From assembly GCA_945873695.1 (NCBI GenBank), contig CAMCDX010000001.1, forward strand, positions 1 through 64,000: 64,000 nucleotides of DNA. Direction: 5' to 3'. Positions 19,542 to 29,993 of this stretch are shown one piece after another. A program made the position numbers and the translations under genes. The notes under the pieces are model-generated. The model saw only the letters and a program-made list of their open reading frames with translations, was not told where the DNA came from and did no database searches. Numbering within the stretch: position 1 is the stretch's first letter; each line of letters starts with the position of its first letter. Source of the stretch: an uncultured Clostridia bacterium (GTDB lineage Bacteria; Bacillota; Clostridia; Oscillospirales; Oscillospiraceae).

Positions 19542-21155
19542 TCAACCTGCGTTTTGTGCCCGGCGGAATTCGATATAGTCCTCGTAGGTGCCCATCTTGT
19601 CGATGAGCTTGCCGTTCTCGAACTCCATGATGCGGTTGGCCACGGTCTGGACAAACTCGTGGTCGTGGCTGGAGAACAGGACGACCCCCTTGAAGTCGAT
19701 GAGGCCGTTGTTGACGGCAGTGATGGACTCCAGGTCCAGGTGGTTGGTGGGCTGGTCCAGCACCAGCACGTTGGAGCCGAACAGCATCATCCGGGACAGC
19801 ATGCACCGCACCTTCTCGCCGCCGGAGAGGACCTTCACGGGCTTGAACACATCGTCACCGGAGAACAGCATCCGGCCCAGGAAGGCCCGCTTGAAGGACT
19901 CTGTCCCCTCCTCCGCGTTATCCGCCGTATACTGGGCCAGCCAGTCCAGCAGGTTCAGGTCGCAGTCGTTGAAGAAGGCGGAGTTGTCCAGGGGGAAGTA
20001 GCTGGTGGTGATGGTGGTGCCCCACTTATAGCTGCCCTCGTCGGGCTCCAACTCGCCCATCAGAATTTTGAACAGGGTGGTCTTGGCGATCTCGTCCTCG
20101 CCCACGAAGGCCACCTTCTCGTCCCGGTTGATGCGGAAGCTGACGTTGTCCAGCACCTTGCGGCCGTCCACGGTCTTGGAGAGGTTCTCAACGGTCAGGA
20201 TCTCCTTGCCGCACTCCCGGTCCATCTTGAAGCCCACGAAGGGATACCGGCGGGAGGAAGCGGGCATCTCCTCCACGCTCAGCTTGTCCAGGAGCTTCCG
20301 GCGGGCAGTGGCCTGCTTGCTCTTGGACTTGTTGGCGGAGAAGCGCTGGATAAACAGCTGCAGCTCCTTGATCTTCTCCTCGTTCTTTCGGTTCTGGTCC
20401 CGGATCATCCGCTGGACCAGCTGGCTGGACTCGTACCAGAACTCGTAGTTGCCCACGTACATTTTGATGCCGCCGTAGTCCACATCCACGATGTTGGTAC
20501 AGACGGTATTCAGGAAGTGGCGGTCATGGCTGACCACCAGCGTGAGGGCCTCGCAGTCCATCAGGAAATCCTCCAGCCACTCGATGGCCTGGATGTCCAG
20601 GTGGTTGGTGGGCTCGTCCAGCAGGATGATGTCCGGTTTCCCGAACAGTGCCTGAGCCAGCAGCACCTTCACCTTTTCCTTGGCGGTGAGGGTACTCATT
20701 TCGCTGTACAGAATATCGTTGGAGAGGCCCAGGCCCTGAATCAGGCGGCTCACATCGGATTCAGCCTCCCAGCCGTTCATCTCCGCGAACTCCGCCTCCA
20801 GCTCACTGGCCTTCACGCCGTCTTCGTCGGTGAAGTCCTCCTTCTCGTAGAGAGCGTCCTTCTCCTTCATGATGTCGTAGAGACGCTGGTTGCCCATGAT
20901 GACGGTGTCCAGGACCGTGTAGGCGTCGTACTGGAAGTGGTCCTGCTTCAGGATGGACATGCGCTGGTCCTTGGAGATGACCACCTCGCCGCTGGTGGGC
21001 TCCAGGTCGCCGGAGAGGATGCGGAGGAAGGTGGACTTGCCGGCGCCGTTGGCGCCGATGATGCCGTAGCAGTTGCCGGGGACGAACTTCAGGTCCACGT
21101 GCTTGAACAGTGTCTGGCCGCTGAAATTCATGCTGACGTCGTTGACTGTGATCAT
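19542..21155 (-). CDS. ABC-F family ATP-binding protein
   Basis: Two Walker A-type regions, LSGGEKVRCMLSRMMLFGSNVLVLDQPTNHLDLESI; no TM. Confidence 0.92.
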   Translation of the reverse strand: MITVNDVSMNFSGQTLFKHVDLKFVPGNCYGIIGANGAGKSTFLRILSGDLEPTSGEVVISKDQRMSILKQDHFQYDAYTVLDTVIMGNQRLYDIMKEKDALYEKEDFTDEDGVKASELEAEFAEMNGWEAESDVSRLIQGLGLSNDILYSEMSTLTAKEKVKVLLAQALFGKPDIILLDEPTNHLDIQAIEWLEDFLMDCEALTLVVSHDRHFLNTVCTNIVDVDYGGIKMYVGNYEFWYESSQLVQRMIRDQNRKNEEKIKELQLFIQRFSANKSKSKQATARRKLLDKLSVEEMPASSRRYPFVGFKMDRECGKEILTVENLSKTVDGRKVLDNVSFRINRDEKVAFVGEDEIAKTTLFKILMGELEPDEGSYKWGTTITTSYFPLDNSAFFNDCDLNLLDWLAQYTADNAEEGTESFKRAFLGRMLFSGDDVFKPVKVLSGGEKVRCMLSRMMLFGSNVLVLDQPTNHLDLESITAVNNGLIDFKGVVLFSSHDHEFVQTVANRIMEFENGKLIDKMGTYEDYIEFRRAQNAG

Positions 21156-21223
21156 GTCATTTCCTTTCTATACGCACAACAGGCGCGGAGCGAGCGCTCC
21201 GCGTCTGCTGTCATGTTGTTTTG

Positions 21224-22450
21224 TTATTTCACATAGGCCCGGTGGAAGACCTTCTTGCCCTTCTTGATGACCACGCCGTCGCCCTCGAAGTCGCTCTGGT
21301 CGAAGGCCACGTCGATGGAGGCCACCTTCTGGTCATTAACCGCCACGCCGCCCTGCTGGATGAGGCGCCGGGCCTCGCCGTTGGAGGCGCACAGGCCGCA
21401 GGCTACCAGAAGATTGATGGCGCCGATCTTGCCGTTCTCAAACTTGTCGGCGGTGAGCTGAGAGAAAGGCATATTTTCCAGAGAACCCTTGCCGGAGAAC
21501 AGGCCCCGGGCGGTCTCCTGGGCCTTGTTGGCCTCCTCCTCACCGTGGACCAGCTTGGTCAGCTCATAGGCCAAAATCTCCTTGGCGGTGTTCAGCTGGC
21601 TGCCCTCCCACTTGTCCATCTCGTCGATCTGCTCCAGGGGCAGGAAGGTCAGCATGCGGATGCACTTGAGGACATCGGCATCCTCAATGTTCCGCCAGTA
21701 CTGGTAGAAATCATAGGGAGAGGTCTTGTTGGGGTCCAGCCACACAGCGCCGGAAGCGGTCTTGCCCATCTTCTTGCCCTCGGAAGTCAGCAGCAGGGTG
21801 ATGGTCATGGCGTGGGCGTCCTTTCCAAGCTTGCGGCGGATCAGCTCGGTGCCGCCCAGCATGTTGCTCCACTGGTCGTTGCCGCCGAACTGCATGTTGC
21901 AGCCGTAGTGCTGGAACAGGTAGTAGAAGTCGTAGGACTGCATGGGCATGTAGTTGAACTCCAGGAAGCTCAGGCCCTTCTCCATCCGCTGCTTGAAGCA
22001 CTCGGCCCGCAGCATGTTGTTCACGGAGAAGCAGGCGCCGATGTCCCGGATGAAGTCCACGTAATTGAGGTTCAACAGCCAGTCGGCGTTGTTGACCATC
22101 TGGGCCTTGCCCTCGCCGAAGTCGATGAACCGGGACATCTGCTTCTTGAAGCAGTCGCAGTTGTGCTGGATGGTCTCCTTGGTCATCATGGAGCGCATGT
22201 CGGTGCGGCCGGAGGGGTCGCCGATCATGGCGGTGCCGCCGCCGATCAGGGCGATGGGCTTGTTGCCGGCCATCTGCAGCCGCTTCATCAGGCACAGGGC
22301 CATGAAGTGGCCCACGTGGAGGCTGTCGGCAGTGGGGTCAAAGCCGATATAGAAGGTGGCCTTGCCGTTGTTCACCAGTTCCCGGATCTCGTTCTCGTCG
22401 GTCACCTGGGCAATCAGGCCCCGGGCAACCAGTTCTTCATAAATCTGCAT
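21224..22450 (-). CDS. tyrS: tyrosyl-tRNA synthetase
   Basis: FDPTADSLHVGHFMALCLMKRLQMAG; QFGGNDQWSNM; GKKMGKTASGAVWLD; start trimmed. Confidence 0.96.
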   Translation of the reverse strand: MQIYEELVARGLIAQVTDENEIRELVNNGKATFYIGFDPTADSLHVGHFMALCLMKRLQMAGNKPIALIGGGTAMIGDPSGRTDMRSMMTKETIQHNCDCFKKQMSRFIDFGEGKAQMVNNADWLLNLNYVDFIRDIGACFSVNNMLRAECFKQRMEKGLSFLEFNYMPMQSYDFYYLFQHYGCNMQFGGNDQWSNMLGGTELIRRKLGKDAHAMTITLLLTSEGKKMGKTASGAVWLDPNKTSPYDFYQYWRNIEDADVLKCIRMLTFLPLEQIDEMDKWEGSQLNTAKEILAYELTKLVHGEEEANKAQETARGLFSGKGSLENMPFSQLTADKFENGKIGAINLLVACGLCASNGEARRLIQQGGVAVNDQKVASIDVAFDQSDFEGDGVVIKKGKKVFHRAYVK

Positions 22451-22486
22451 GGTTTTCTCTCCTGTTCTGCAACTTTCGTATTTGCC

Positions 22487-22772
22487 GGAACGGGCAAAAT
22501 AGAAGCCCCCGTCCCGTAAAAGGACAGAGGGCGAAATGCTTTCGCGGTACCACCTCTGGTTCGCCGCTCCCTCACGGAAAACGGCCTCGTGGAGTGCCAA
22601 CACACTCCCGCGCGGTAACGGGCGCGACCGGGACACGCCTACTGGGTTCCGAAAAACTGTTGGGGTGCCGGCTCCGCGGTGTATTCGGCGGGCGTCCCTC
22701 TCCCCTTTCCACCGTCCAGGGGCTCTCTAGGCAGGGCGTTCCGCGTACTTCTCCGCATCAATGCCATATACG
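22487..22772 (-). promoter_or_regulatory. T-box riboswitch leader of tyrS (Tyr specifier)
   Basis: Minus strand contains ggTGGTACCGCG T-box sequence, downstream hairpin with T-rich end, and candidate specifier TAC at 22681..22683. Confidence 0.9.
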
Positions 22773-22778
22773 TAGGGT

Positions 22779-22807
22779 ATTTTATCTGATTTGAACGGGA
22801 TTGTCAA
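22779..22807 (-). promoter_or_regulatory. sigma-A-type promoter for the tyrS leader
   Basis: TTGACA-N17-TAAAAT on the minus strand. Confidence 0.8.
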
Positions 22808-22878
22808 TGGAAAATAGCAAATATGTTTCGGGACCGGGAAACGAAGGGTGTCTCCTCCATTCCCCGATCCGGGAAAAC

Positions 22879-24561
22879 TCATATGGACTTCCGATAGGCC
22901 TCCGCCGCGTCCAGCAACTCCCCGGCGCTGGCCAAGAGGGCCTCCGTGATCTTGCTGCCGCCGGTGATCCGGGCCAGCTCCGCCTTCCGGGCCTCCCGGT
23001 TCAGCAGGACAACGTGTGTAAAGGTCCTTCCCTTTTCTTCTCCCTTCTCCACGGAGAAATGGGTGTCAGCCATGGCCGCCAACTGGGGCAGATGAGTGAC
23101 GCAGAGCACCTGCTTGCGGCGGCTGACCTGGGCCAGCTTTTCCGCCACCTTCTGGGCCGCCCGGCCGGAGACGCCGGTGTCCACTTCGTCGAACACCAGG
23201 GTCCCGATGGCCTCCTGCTCCGCCAGCACGTTTTTCAGCGCCAGCATGATACGGGCCAGCTCGCCGCCGGAGGCGATCTTGGCGATGGGCCGCAGGTCCT
23301 CTCCCACATTGGCAGACATCAGGAACCGGATACCGTCACAGCCATCGGGGGCCGGCGCCTTTTCCTCAAACTGGATGTGGAACCGGACTTTGTGCATATC
23401 CAGGTCCCCCAGTTCCTTCTGGATACGGTCCTCCAGGAGTTTGGCCGCCGCCTTCCGGGCCTTTGTCAGCTCCTCGCCTGCCGCACGGACCGCCGTCTCC
23501 GCCTTTTTCAGCTGCTTTTCCAGCCGGACCAGGGTGTCGTCCGCTGTCTCAATGGCGTCCAGCTCCGCCCGGCATTTGTCCAGGTATGCCAGGCAGTCCT
23601 CCACTGTGGCGCCGTACTTCTTTTTCAGCCGGTACAGCTGATCCGACCGGCTCTCCACTGCGTCCAGCTCCTCCGGGGAAAAGTCAAATTCCGCCCGCTT
23701 ATCCCGGATGATCTCGGCAAGGTCATATGCTTCACAGCGCAGTTCTTCCAGGCGCTTGTACAGTTCCGCCAGGTCGTCGCCCAGGGTGCGGATGGTGCCC
23801 ATGGCGTCTTCCGCCTCCCGCAGCCGGTCCACCGCGCCGGCAGCGCCGTCATCGCCGGAGAGGCAGTAGTCCGCCCCGGACAGGGCACCCATGTATTTCT
23901 CACCGTTCCGCAGCAGGTTCCGGCGGGCCGCCAGTTCCTCCTCCTCTCCGGGCACCAGCTCCGCCCGCTCCAGCTCATTGATCTGGAACCGCAGGCTGTC
24001 CACCCGGCGGGCCTTCTCCGCCTCGTCCATTCGCAGGGCCCGTATGTTGGCCTGGAGCTCCGCCATGGCGTCGTATTCCCTTCGATAGGCCGCCAGCAGC
24101 GCCTCCGTCCGGCCAAAGCGGTCCAGGTAGGCGCCGTGCTGCTCCTCATCCAGCAGCTGCTGGCCGTCGTGCTGGCCGTGGATGTTCAGCAGGTCGGCGC
24201 CGATGCGCCGCAGCTGGCTGACGGTGATGGGCCGGCCGTTGGCCCGGCAGAGGTTCTTGCCGTCCCCGGTCATCTCCCGCTGGAGCAGCAGATTTCCGTC
24301 CTCATCAGGAGTCACGCCAGTCTCCGCCAATCCCGGCAGGTCCGCCGGGACATGGGAGAACTCGGCGCTGACGAAGGCCTTCTCCGCTCCGGTACGGATC
24401 AGCTCCCGGGAGGTCCGGCCCCCCAGCACCGCGCCCATGGCATCGATGACGATAGACTTGCCGGCGCCGGTTTCGCCGGTGAGGGCGTTGAACCCGGGCC
24501 GGAACTGGATGTCCGCCGACTCAATCACCGCGATATTCTCAATATGAAGCAATTCCAGCAT
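22879..24561 (-). CDS. recN: DNA repair protein RecN
   Basis: MLELLHIENIAVIESADIQFRPGFNALTGETGAGKSIVIDAMG; LVFDEVDTGVSGRAAQKV. Confidence 0.96.
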   Translation of the reverse strand: MLELLHIENIAVIESADIQFRPGFNALTGETGAGKSIVIDAMGAVLGGRTSRELIRTGAEKAFVSAEFSHVPADLPGLAETGVTPDEDGNLLLQREMTGDGKNLCRANGRPITVSQLRRIGADLLNIHGQHDGQQLLDEEQHGAYLDRFGRTEALLAAYRREYDAMAELQANIRALRMDEAEKARRVDSLRFQINELERAELVPGEEEELAARRNLLRNGEKYMGALSGADYCLSGDDGAAGAVDRLREAEDAMGTIRTLGDDLAELYKRLEELRCEAYDLAEIIRDKRAEFDFSPEELDAVESRSDQLYRLKKKYGATVEDCLAYLDKCRAELDAIETADDTLVRLEKQLKKAETAVRAAGEELTKARKAAAKLLEDRIQKELGDLDMHKVRFHIQFEEKAPAPDGCDGIRFLMSANVGEDLRPIAKIASGGELARIMLALKNVLAEQEAIGTLVFDEVDTGVSGRAAQKVAEKLAQVSRRKQVLCVTHLPQLAAMADTHFSVEKGEEKGRTFTHVVLLNREARKAELARITGGSKITEALLASAGELLDAAEAYRKSI

Positions 24562-24740
24562 AGTCTGGCCCTCCCTTCCTCAACTCGGAAACTCCGATTC
24601 CGTCCCGGCAGAATTCACTTCTGCCGGGACACCTCTGCCCGCCGCAGCGACCGCCTGCATCGTATGTGGGCGAGGGGATTCAGCGGAGCCGGGCAGCGCC
24701 CGGCGCAGCGTCTAAGGGGACGCCGGTCCCCCTTGGATGT

Positions 24741-25193
24741 TTATAGCATTTCCTTGATCTCTTCGCAGAAGATGGCCGCCGATTCGGCGTCCTTCATCAC
24801 CAGGAACCCCGTGTCGTCTCCCGCCAGGGAGCCCACCATATAGCTGATATCCATATTGTCCAGGGCGGAGCAGGCGGCGCTGGCCAGACCCGGCATGGTC
24901 TTCAGGACCACGATGTTCTGGGCGCTTTCGATGCTGGTGATGCTCTCCCGGAAGATGGTGCGCAGCTTCTCGGCGATATTCAACTTCGTCCGATTGCCGG
25001 AGACAGCGTATTTGTATACGCCGTGGCCAATCGGCTCCTTAATGAGGTGCATCTGCTTGATATCCCGGGAGATGGTGGCCTGGGTGCTGGTCACCCCCCG
25101 CTCCTGAAGCCGGGCAAGCATCTGCTCCTGGGTCTCGATATTTTCCTGGGAAATGATCTCCAGGATCAAGGCCTGACGGTCATTTTTCATCAT
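24741..25193 (-). CDS. argR: arginine repressor
   Basis: KNDRQALILEIISQENIETQEQMLARLQERGVTSTQATISRDIKQ; start trimmed. Confidence 0.95.
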   Translation of the reverse strand: MMKNDRQALILEIISQENIETQEQMLARLQERGVTSTQATISRDIKQMHLIKEPIGHGVYKYAVSGNRTKLNIAEKLRTIFRESITSIESAQNIVVLKTMPGLASAACSALDNMDISYMVGSLAGDDTGFLVMKDAESAAIFCEEIKEML

Positions 25194-26064
25194 TAAATCC
25201 TCCCGGCAGCATTTTTTGGGCAAAAATCTCGCAGAAGCTCCGCTCTGACAGCCGCGCCAGCTTGGTGACATACTTGCTCCGGCGGACCAGCACCTGGTCG
25301 TCGGACCGCAGGGCGAAGGCCCGGCTCTCATCCACGAACAGGTACACCGGCTTCCGGCCGTTCCGCTCCAGCTCGATGGTCAGCGTGTGCTCCGGCGACA
25401 GGACGTAGGAAGAAAAGCGCATGTTGTGGATGCAGATAGGACAGACCACCATGGTCTGGGCCACCGGCTCCACCACCGGGCCGCCGGCGGACAGAGAGTA
25501 CGCCGTGGAGCCCGTGGGGGTGGCCACGATGACGCCATCTCCGGCGATGTCCGCCAGATGGCGGCCGTCGGAGGATATCTTCAGGTGGATCACGTGGGAG
25601 ATGGGGCCCTCCCGGATGACAGCGTCGTTGAGGCCCAAGTTGGTGTAAACCTGTTTTCCTTCACGGATCACGGACACATCCAGCATCATCCGTTCCTCGG
25701 TTACAAAGTCCCAGTCCTTCAGCCGCCGCAGAGCCTCCAGCTCGCCGGCCTCCAGCTCGGCAATGAAGCCCAGGCCACCCATATTGATGCCCAGCACCGG
25801 GATCTTGTGGAGGGCTACCAGCTTGGCAAGATGGAGGATGGTGCCGTCTCCGCCGAAGGTGATCAGCAGGTCGGCGGACCGCAGCTCCTGGGGCAGCGGC
25901 CGCACGTCATAGTCACCAAAAGCCCCCTCCTTTTGGTCCCGGAAGGGAGAGCAGACCACCGTTCGGAAGCCCAGCTCCCGCAGAATGGCCTCCGCTCTCC
26001 GGGTGGTCTCCATGCCCCGGTCCCGGCTGGGGTTGGGACAGAGGATGATCTTCTTTTGGTTCAT
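25180..26064 (-). CDS. nadK: NAD kinase
   Basis: LLITFGGDGTILHLAK; ATPTGSTAYSLSAGGPVV; start trimmed. Confidence 0.95.
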   Translation of the reverse strand: MNQKKIILCPNPSRDRGMETTRRAEAILRELGFRTVVCSPFRDQKEGAFGDYDVRPLPQELRSADLLITFGGDGTILHLAKLVALHKIPVLGINMGGLGFIAELEAGELEALRRLKDWDFVTEERMMLDVSVIREGKQVYTNLGLNDAVIREGPISHVIHLKISSDGRHLADIAGDGVIVATPTGSTAYSLSAGGPVVEPVAQTMVVCPICIHNMRFSSYVLSPEHTLTIELERNGRKPVYLFVDESRAFALRSDDQVLVRRSKYVTKLARLSERSFCEIFAQKMLPGGFNDEK

Positions 26065-26882
26065 ACGGCGCCCTCCCCGTGCTCCTTCAGCGTCTCGTGG
26101 GACTCCGCCACCAACGCCTTCAAATCGAATTCCTTCGGCTGCCACTCACCCTTTTCCAGATACCCCAGGTACTCGATGTTCCCCTCGGGGCCACGAATAG
26201 GAGAATAAGTCAAACCTAGGACTGTAAAGCCGGATTCCTTCACATAATCCAAGAAGTGCTCCAGCACCTCCAGATGGACCGCCGGGTCCCGGACCACGCC
26301 TTTTTTGCCCACCTTTTCCTTCCCCGCCTCGAACTGGGGCTTCACCAGGCAGGCCACGTGGCCCCCGTCCTTCAAGACGTTGTGAACCGCAGGCAAAATC
26401 AGCTTCAGGGAGATGAAACTGACGTCGATGGAGGCAAAGTCCAGCTCGTCGGGGATCTGCTCATGGTCCAGATACCGGGCGTTAGTCCGCTCCATGCAGA
26501 CCACACGGGAGTCCTCCCGCAGCTTCCAGGCCAGCTGGCCATAGCCCACGTCCACGGCGTAGACCTTGGCGGCGCCGTTTTGCAGCATACAGTCGGTAAA
26601 GCCGCCGGTGGAGGCGCCGATATCACCGCAGACAGCGTCCTTCAGCGCCACTGGGAAGGTGGCCATGGCCTTTTCCAGCTTCAGGCCGCCCCGGCTGACG
26701 TATTTCAGGGCATTGCCCCGGACCTCGATCTCCGCGTCGTTGGGGACAGCGGTGCCGGGCTTGTCCACCCGCTGGCCCTTCACAAACACCAGGCCGCTCA
26801 TAATAGTGGTCTGGGCCTTCTGGCGGCTCTCCTGGAGCCCCCGCTCCACCAACAGCACGTCCAGTCTCGTTTTATTGCTCAT
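26061..26882 (-). CDS. tlyA: TlyA family rRNA methyltransferase/hemolysin
   Basis: S4 domain KTRLDVLLVERGL; CGDIGASTGGFTDCMLQNGA; start trimmed. Confidence 0.93.
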   Translation of the reverse strand: MSNKTRLDVLLVERGLQESRQKAQTTIMSGLVFVKGQRVDKPGTAVPNDAEIEVRGNALKYVSRGGLKLEKAMATFPVALKDAVCGDIGASTGGFTDCMLQNGAAKVYAVDVGYGQLAWKLREDSRVVCMERTNARYLDHEQIPDELDFASIDVSFISLKLILPAVHNVLKDGGHVACLVKPQFEAGKEKVGKKGVVRDPAVHLEVLEHFLDYVKESGFTVLGLTYSPIRGPEGNIEYLGYLEKGEWQPKEFDLKALVAESHETLKEHGEGAV

Positions 26883-28728
26883 GTTTTCTCCCTTTCTCAA
26901 CAGCCTCGGCAATGCCGGCGGCGTCCAGACCGAAGCTGTGCTCCAGCTCCGCCACACTGCCCGCCGGGGCAAAGGTCTTGCCCAGATTTTGCAGAATCAG
27001 ATGCCTGGGGGCCCGACCTGCCGCCGCCAGGATGGCGGCCACCCGCTGGCCCACGCAGCCGGCGCCGAAGACGTCCTCCGCCACCAGCAGAGTATCCGTG
27101 CGGCCCACCGCCGCCAGGGTCTCCCCGTCCAGCGGGGAGATGCGGTTCAGCTTCAGCACCTCGGCGCTGATGCCCTTTTCCGCCAGCAGCTCTGCCGCCG
27201 CCAGCAGAGGGTCCACGCCCATGCCGTAGCCCAGCAGCGTCACATCGCTTCCCTGCCGGAGGCAGGCCATCGGCTGGTCCGCCGTGTCACCCCGGAAGGT
27301 CCCCTCTCCGCCCCGGGGATAGCGGACCGCCACCGGGCCGTCCAGCTCAAAGAGGGCCTGGCGCAGCATGTGCCGCAGTTCGGCGAAACTGGAGGGGCAC
27401 AGCACCGTGAATCCCGGGATGGTGGACAGGAACAGGGCGTCGAAACAGCCGTGGTGGGTCTCGCCGTCGGCGCCCACCAGGCCCGCCCGGTCCACGCCCA
27501 GCACTACGTGGAGGTGCTCCAGCGCCACGTCGTGGATCAACTGGTCGTAGCCCCGCTGCAAAAAGGTGGAGTACACGGCGAACACCGGCAGCATCCCCTG
27601 GGATGCCAGGCCGGCAGCCATGGAGACGCCGTGTCCCTCAGCGATGGCCACGTCGAAGAACCGGTCCGGGAACTCCCTGGCAAAGCCGGAGAGGCCGGTG
27701 CCGTCCGCCATGGCGGCGGTGATGGCGCAGACCCGGGGGTCCTCTGCCGCGCAGTCCGCCAGGGCCTTGCCGAAGACGGAGGAAAAGCTCTCCCCCGACG
27801 GCTTTTTCAGGAGACCTGTGACCGGGTCGAAGGGATTGACGCCATGGAACTTGCCGGGGTCCTTCTCAGCGAAGGAGTACCCCTTGCCCTTGACGGTGTT
27901 CACATGGACCACCACCGGGCAGTTCAGGTCTCTGGCCCACTGGAGCATATCGCACAGCCGGGGCAGGTCGTGGCCGTCGATGGGGCCCAAATAGGTGAAG
28001 CCCATGTCCTCGAACAGGGTACTCCCCGGCCACAGCGTCTTTTTCAGCGAGGTCTTCACCTTGTGATTGAAGCGGTACAGCCTGTTTTTCTCCGGCTGCT
28101 TGCCGAAAAGGCTTCGGTACCACTTTTTGAAATGGTAGTAGGCGGGCTTGGACCGCAGCCGGGCCAGGTGGCCGGGCATGGCTCCCACGTTGGGATTGAT
28201 GGACATGCCGTTGTCGTTGAGGATGACCACCAGGGGCTCCCCGGAGGCGCCGGCATTGTTCAGTCCCTCGTAGGCCAGGCCGCCGGTGAGGGCGCCGTCG
28301 CCGATGAGGGCCAGGACGCTGTAATCCTCGTGCCGCAGCGTTCTGGCTCTTGCCATGCCCAGGGCAACAGACACGGAGTTGGAGGCATGCCCCGCAATGA
28401 AGGCGTCGTGGACACTCTCATAGGGCTTTGGAAAGCCGGAAAGCCCCCCGAACTGGCGGAGGGTGGCAAACAGCTCCCGACGGCCTGTCAGGGCCTTGTG
28501 GACGTAGCACTGGTGGCCTACGTCGAACACCAGCCGGTCCCGGGAGGTGTCGAACACCCGGTGGATGGCCACTGTCAGCTCTACAGCTCCCAGGTTGGAG
28601 GCCAGGTGGCCGCCGGTCCGGGACACATTTTCGATCAAAAACTCCCGCAGCTCCTGACACAGCCGGGGCAGTTGTTCTTTCTCCAGCCCCTTCACGTCGG
28701 CGGGAGAGTGGATGGTTTCCAATATCAT
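26872..28728 (-). CDS. dxs: 1-deoxy-D-xylulose-5-phosphate synthase
   Basis: GHQCYVHKALTGR; GDGALTGGLAYEGLNN; FAEKDPGKFHG. Confidence 0.97.
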   Translation of the reverse strand: MILETIHSPADVKGLEKEQLPRLCQELREFLIENVSRTGGHLASNLGAVELTVAIHRVFDTSRDRLVFDVGHQCYVHKALTGRRELFATLRQFGGLSGFPKPYESVHDAFIAGHASNSVSVALGMARARTLRHEDYSVLALIGDGALTGGLAYEGLNNAGASGEPLVVILNDNGMSINPNVGAMPGHLARLRSKPAYYHFKKWYRSLFGKQPEKNRLYRFNHKVKTSLKKTLWPGSTLFEDMGFTYLGPIDGHDLPRLCDMLQWARDLNCPVVVHVNTVKGKGYSFAEKDPGKFHGVNPFDPVTGLLKKPSGESFSSVFGKALADCAAEDPRVCAITAAMADGTGLSGFAREFPDRFFDVAIAEGHGVSMAAGLASQGMLPVFAVYSTFLQRGYDQLIHDVALEHLHVVLGVDRAGLVGADGETHHGCFDALFLSTIPGFTVLCPSSFAELRHMLRQALFELDGPVAVRYPRGGEGTFRGDTADQPMACLRQGSDVTLLGYGMGVDPLLAAAELLAEKGISAEVLKLNRISPLDGETLAAVGRTDTLLVAEDVFGAGCVGQRVAAILAAAGRAPRHLILQNLGKTFAPAGSVAELEHSFGLDAAGIAEAVEKGRKHEQ

Positions 28729-28744
28729 ACTTGTCGCCTTTCTC

Positions 28745-29302
28745 TCAGCGATGGAACAGGTGTAAAAAACGGCCGGTCCAGTAGACCACCTTGGTGCTCT
28801 GCTTCATGGCGAAGGTCTTGCCCAGTGCCTTGCCGCCGATGGTCAGGCCGGAAATCAAGGCGGTGACCGCCACGGAGATCAGCACGGACTTCACGCTCAG
28901 GGCATTTTGAAGCCGAACCACGATGATGGCGCCGGTGGTGCCGCTGACGATGCCGCAGATGTCCCCCACCACATCGTTGCAGACGCTGGAGACGTGGCTG
29001 GCGTTCCGCAGCAGGCGCAGCGCCTCCCTGGCCCCCGGCTCCTTGTGGGCCGCCATGGAGTGAAAGGGACGGGCGTCCGCCGCCGTGACCGCAACACCGA
29101 GGATATCGAACAGGATGCCCAGGCCAATGAACAGCGCCAAAATCAAAAGGGCGACCGCCACACCCGCGCCGTCCAGCATCGATTCCGACGCCAGGCTCAG
29201 CGCCGCGGACAGGGCGACCGCCAGCAGAAAGACCGTAATGGCCCAACGGTATTGGGAGGGGCTTTTTTTCTTCTCCTCCCCAGGATGCTTTGTTTTTTTC
29301 AA
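28745..29302 (-). CDS. oapA: OLE-associated membrane protein OapA-like
   Basis: Four-TM-type ~185-aa protein immediately downstream of the OLE candidate and upstream of dxs; TTG start preferred after GGAGG (track ORF starts at 29326). Confidence 0.75.
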   Translation of the reverse strand: MKKTKHPGEEKKKSPSQYRWAITVFLLAVALSAALSLASESMLDGAGVAVALLILALFIGLGILFDILGVAVTAADARPFHSMAAHKEPGAREALRLLRNASHVSSVCNDVVGDICGIVSGTTGAIIVVRLQNALSVKSVLISVAVTALISGLTIGGKALGKTFAMKQSTKVVYWTGRFLHLFHR

Positions 29303-29334
29303 ACAGGATGACCTCCGTTGTATCAAAAACGCTA

Positions 29335-29987
29335 AGCCGGCGGCAGCGGAAAAAGTAAATCTTACGGCTTAGGTACGGGTCGGATTTCCCCGCGGCGCAC
29401 CTCTCGTTGCCGATGGAGGCGGTTCCCCTTTCAGTGCCGCAGCGTGTCGTCGCCAGTTCACGCTACCCGATTGCCACTTAGTCCGCACTGCAATCCTTTT
29501 TTCGCCCGGAAAGACAGCCTAGGTGATTTCCACCCCAGTCCGTCCGTCTCTTTAGCCTCTTTTGCAGCCAGGGTTTCAGAGAGCAGGGGGCCGCCGGCTG
29601 CTCCGGCCGGGAGCGAAGGCGGCCTGGCCTCTCATTCGCCATACCCACGCAAGGCAGGCTACGTCTGCACACAGCGTTACGGCCCCGCAGGGCCGATGCA
29701 CCGCATTGCAGGTTCATCATCTGCTTCGTACACAGCTCGGAAATACCGCGATGGGAGTACGGCTGTGCACAAGAGCAGGTCTCCACGGAAACAGGGTCGG
29801 GATAACCATGCCATTGGAAAGCGCCCTGAGTCCGCAAGCGCGCGCCGCGCGCTTCCCCCCAGCACCCACCCAAAACTGGGCGTATCAAGCAGGCACCAGA
29901 GGTTTCATCGGTGTGCCCTTCAGAGGATTTTTAGGCCCTCCCTAGGAGACGGCAGATCTGACTAGAATACTGCGCCGCCGCTTAGCG
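29335..29987 (-). ncRNA. ole: candidate OLE (ornate, large, extremophilic) RNA
   Basis: ~650-nt structured, non-coding interval between ispA and oapA in the ispA-OLE-oapA-dxs arrangement; own promoter; only spurious overlapping ORFs. Confidence 0.8.
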
Positions 29988-29993
29988 AGATTC

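Noticed and set aside
22536-22794. Short ORFs upstream of tyrS
   Set aside because: They lie inside the T-box leader and have no protein-like features
29444-29965. ORFs on both strands inside the OLE candidate
   Set aside because: Low-complexity, mutually overlapping and inconsistent translations; region better explained as structured RNA
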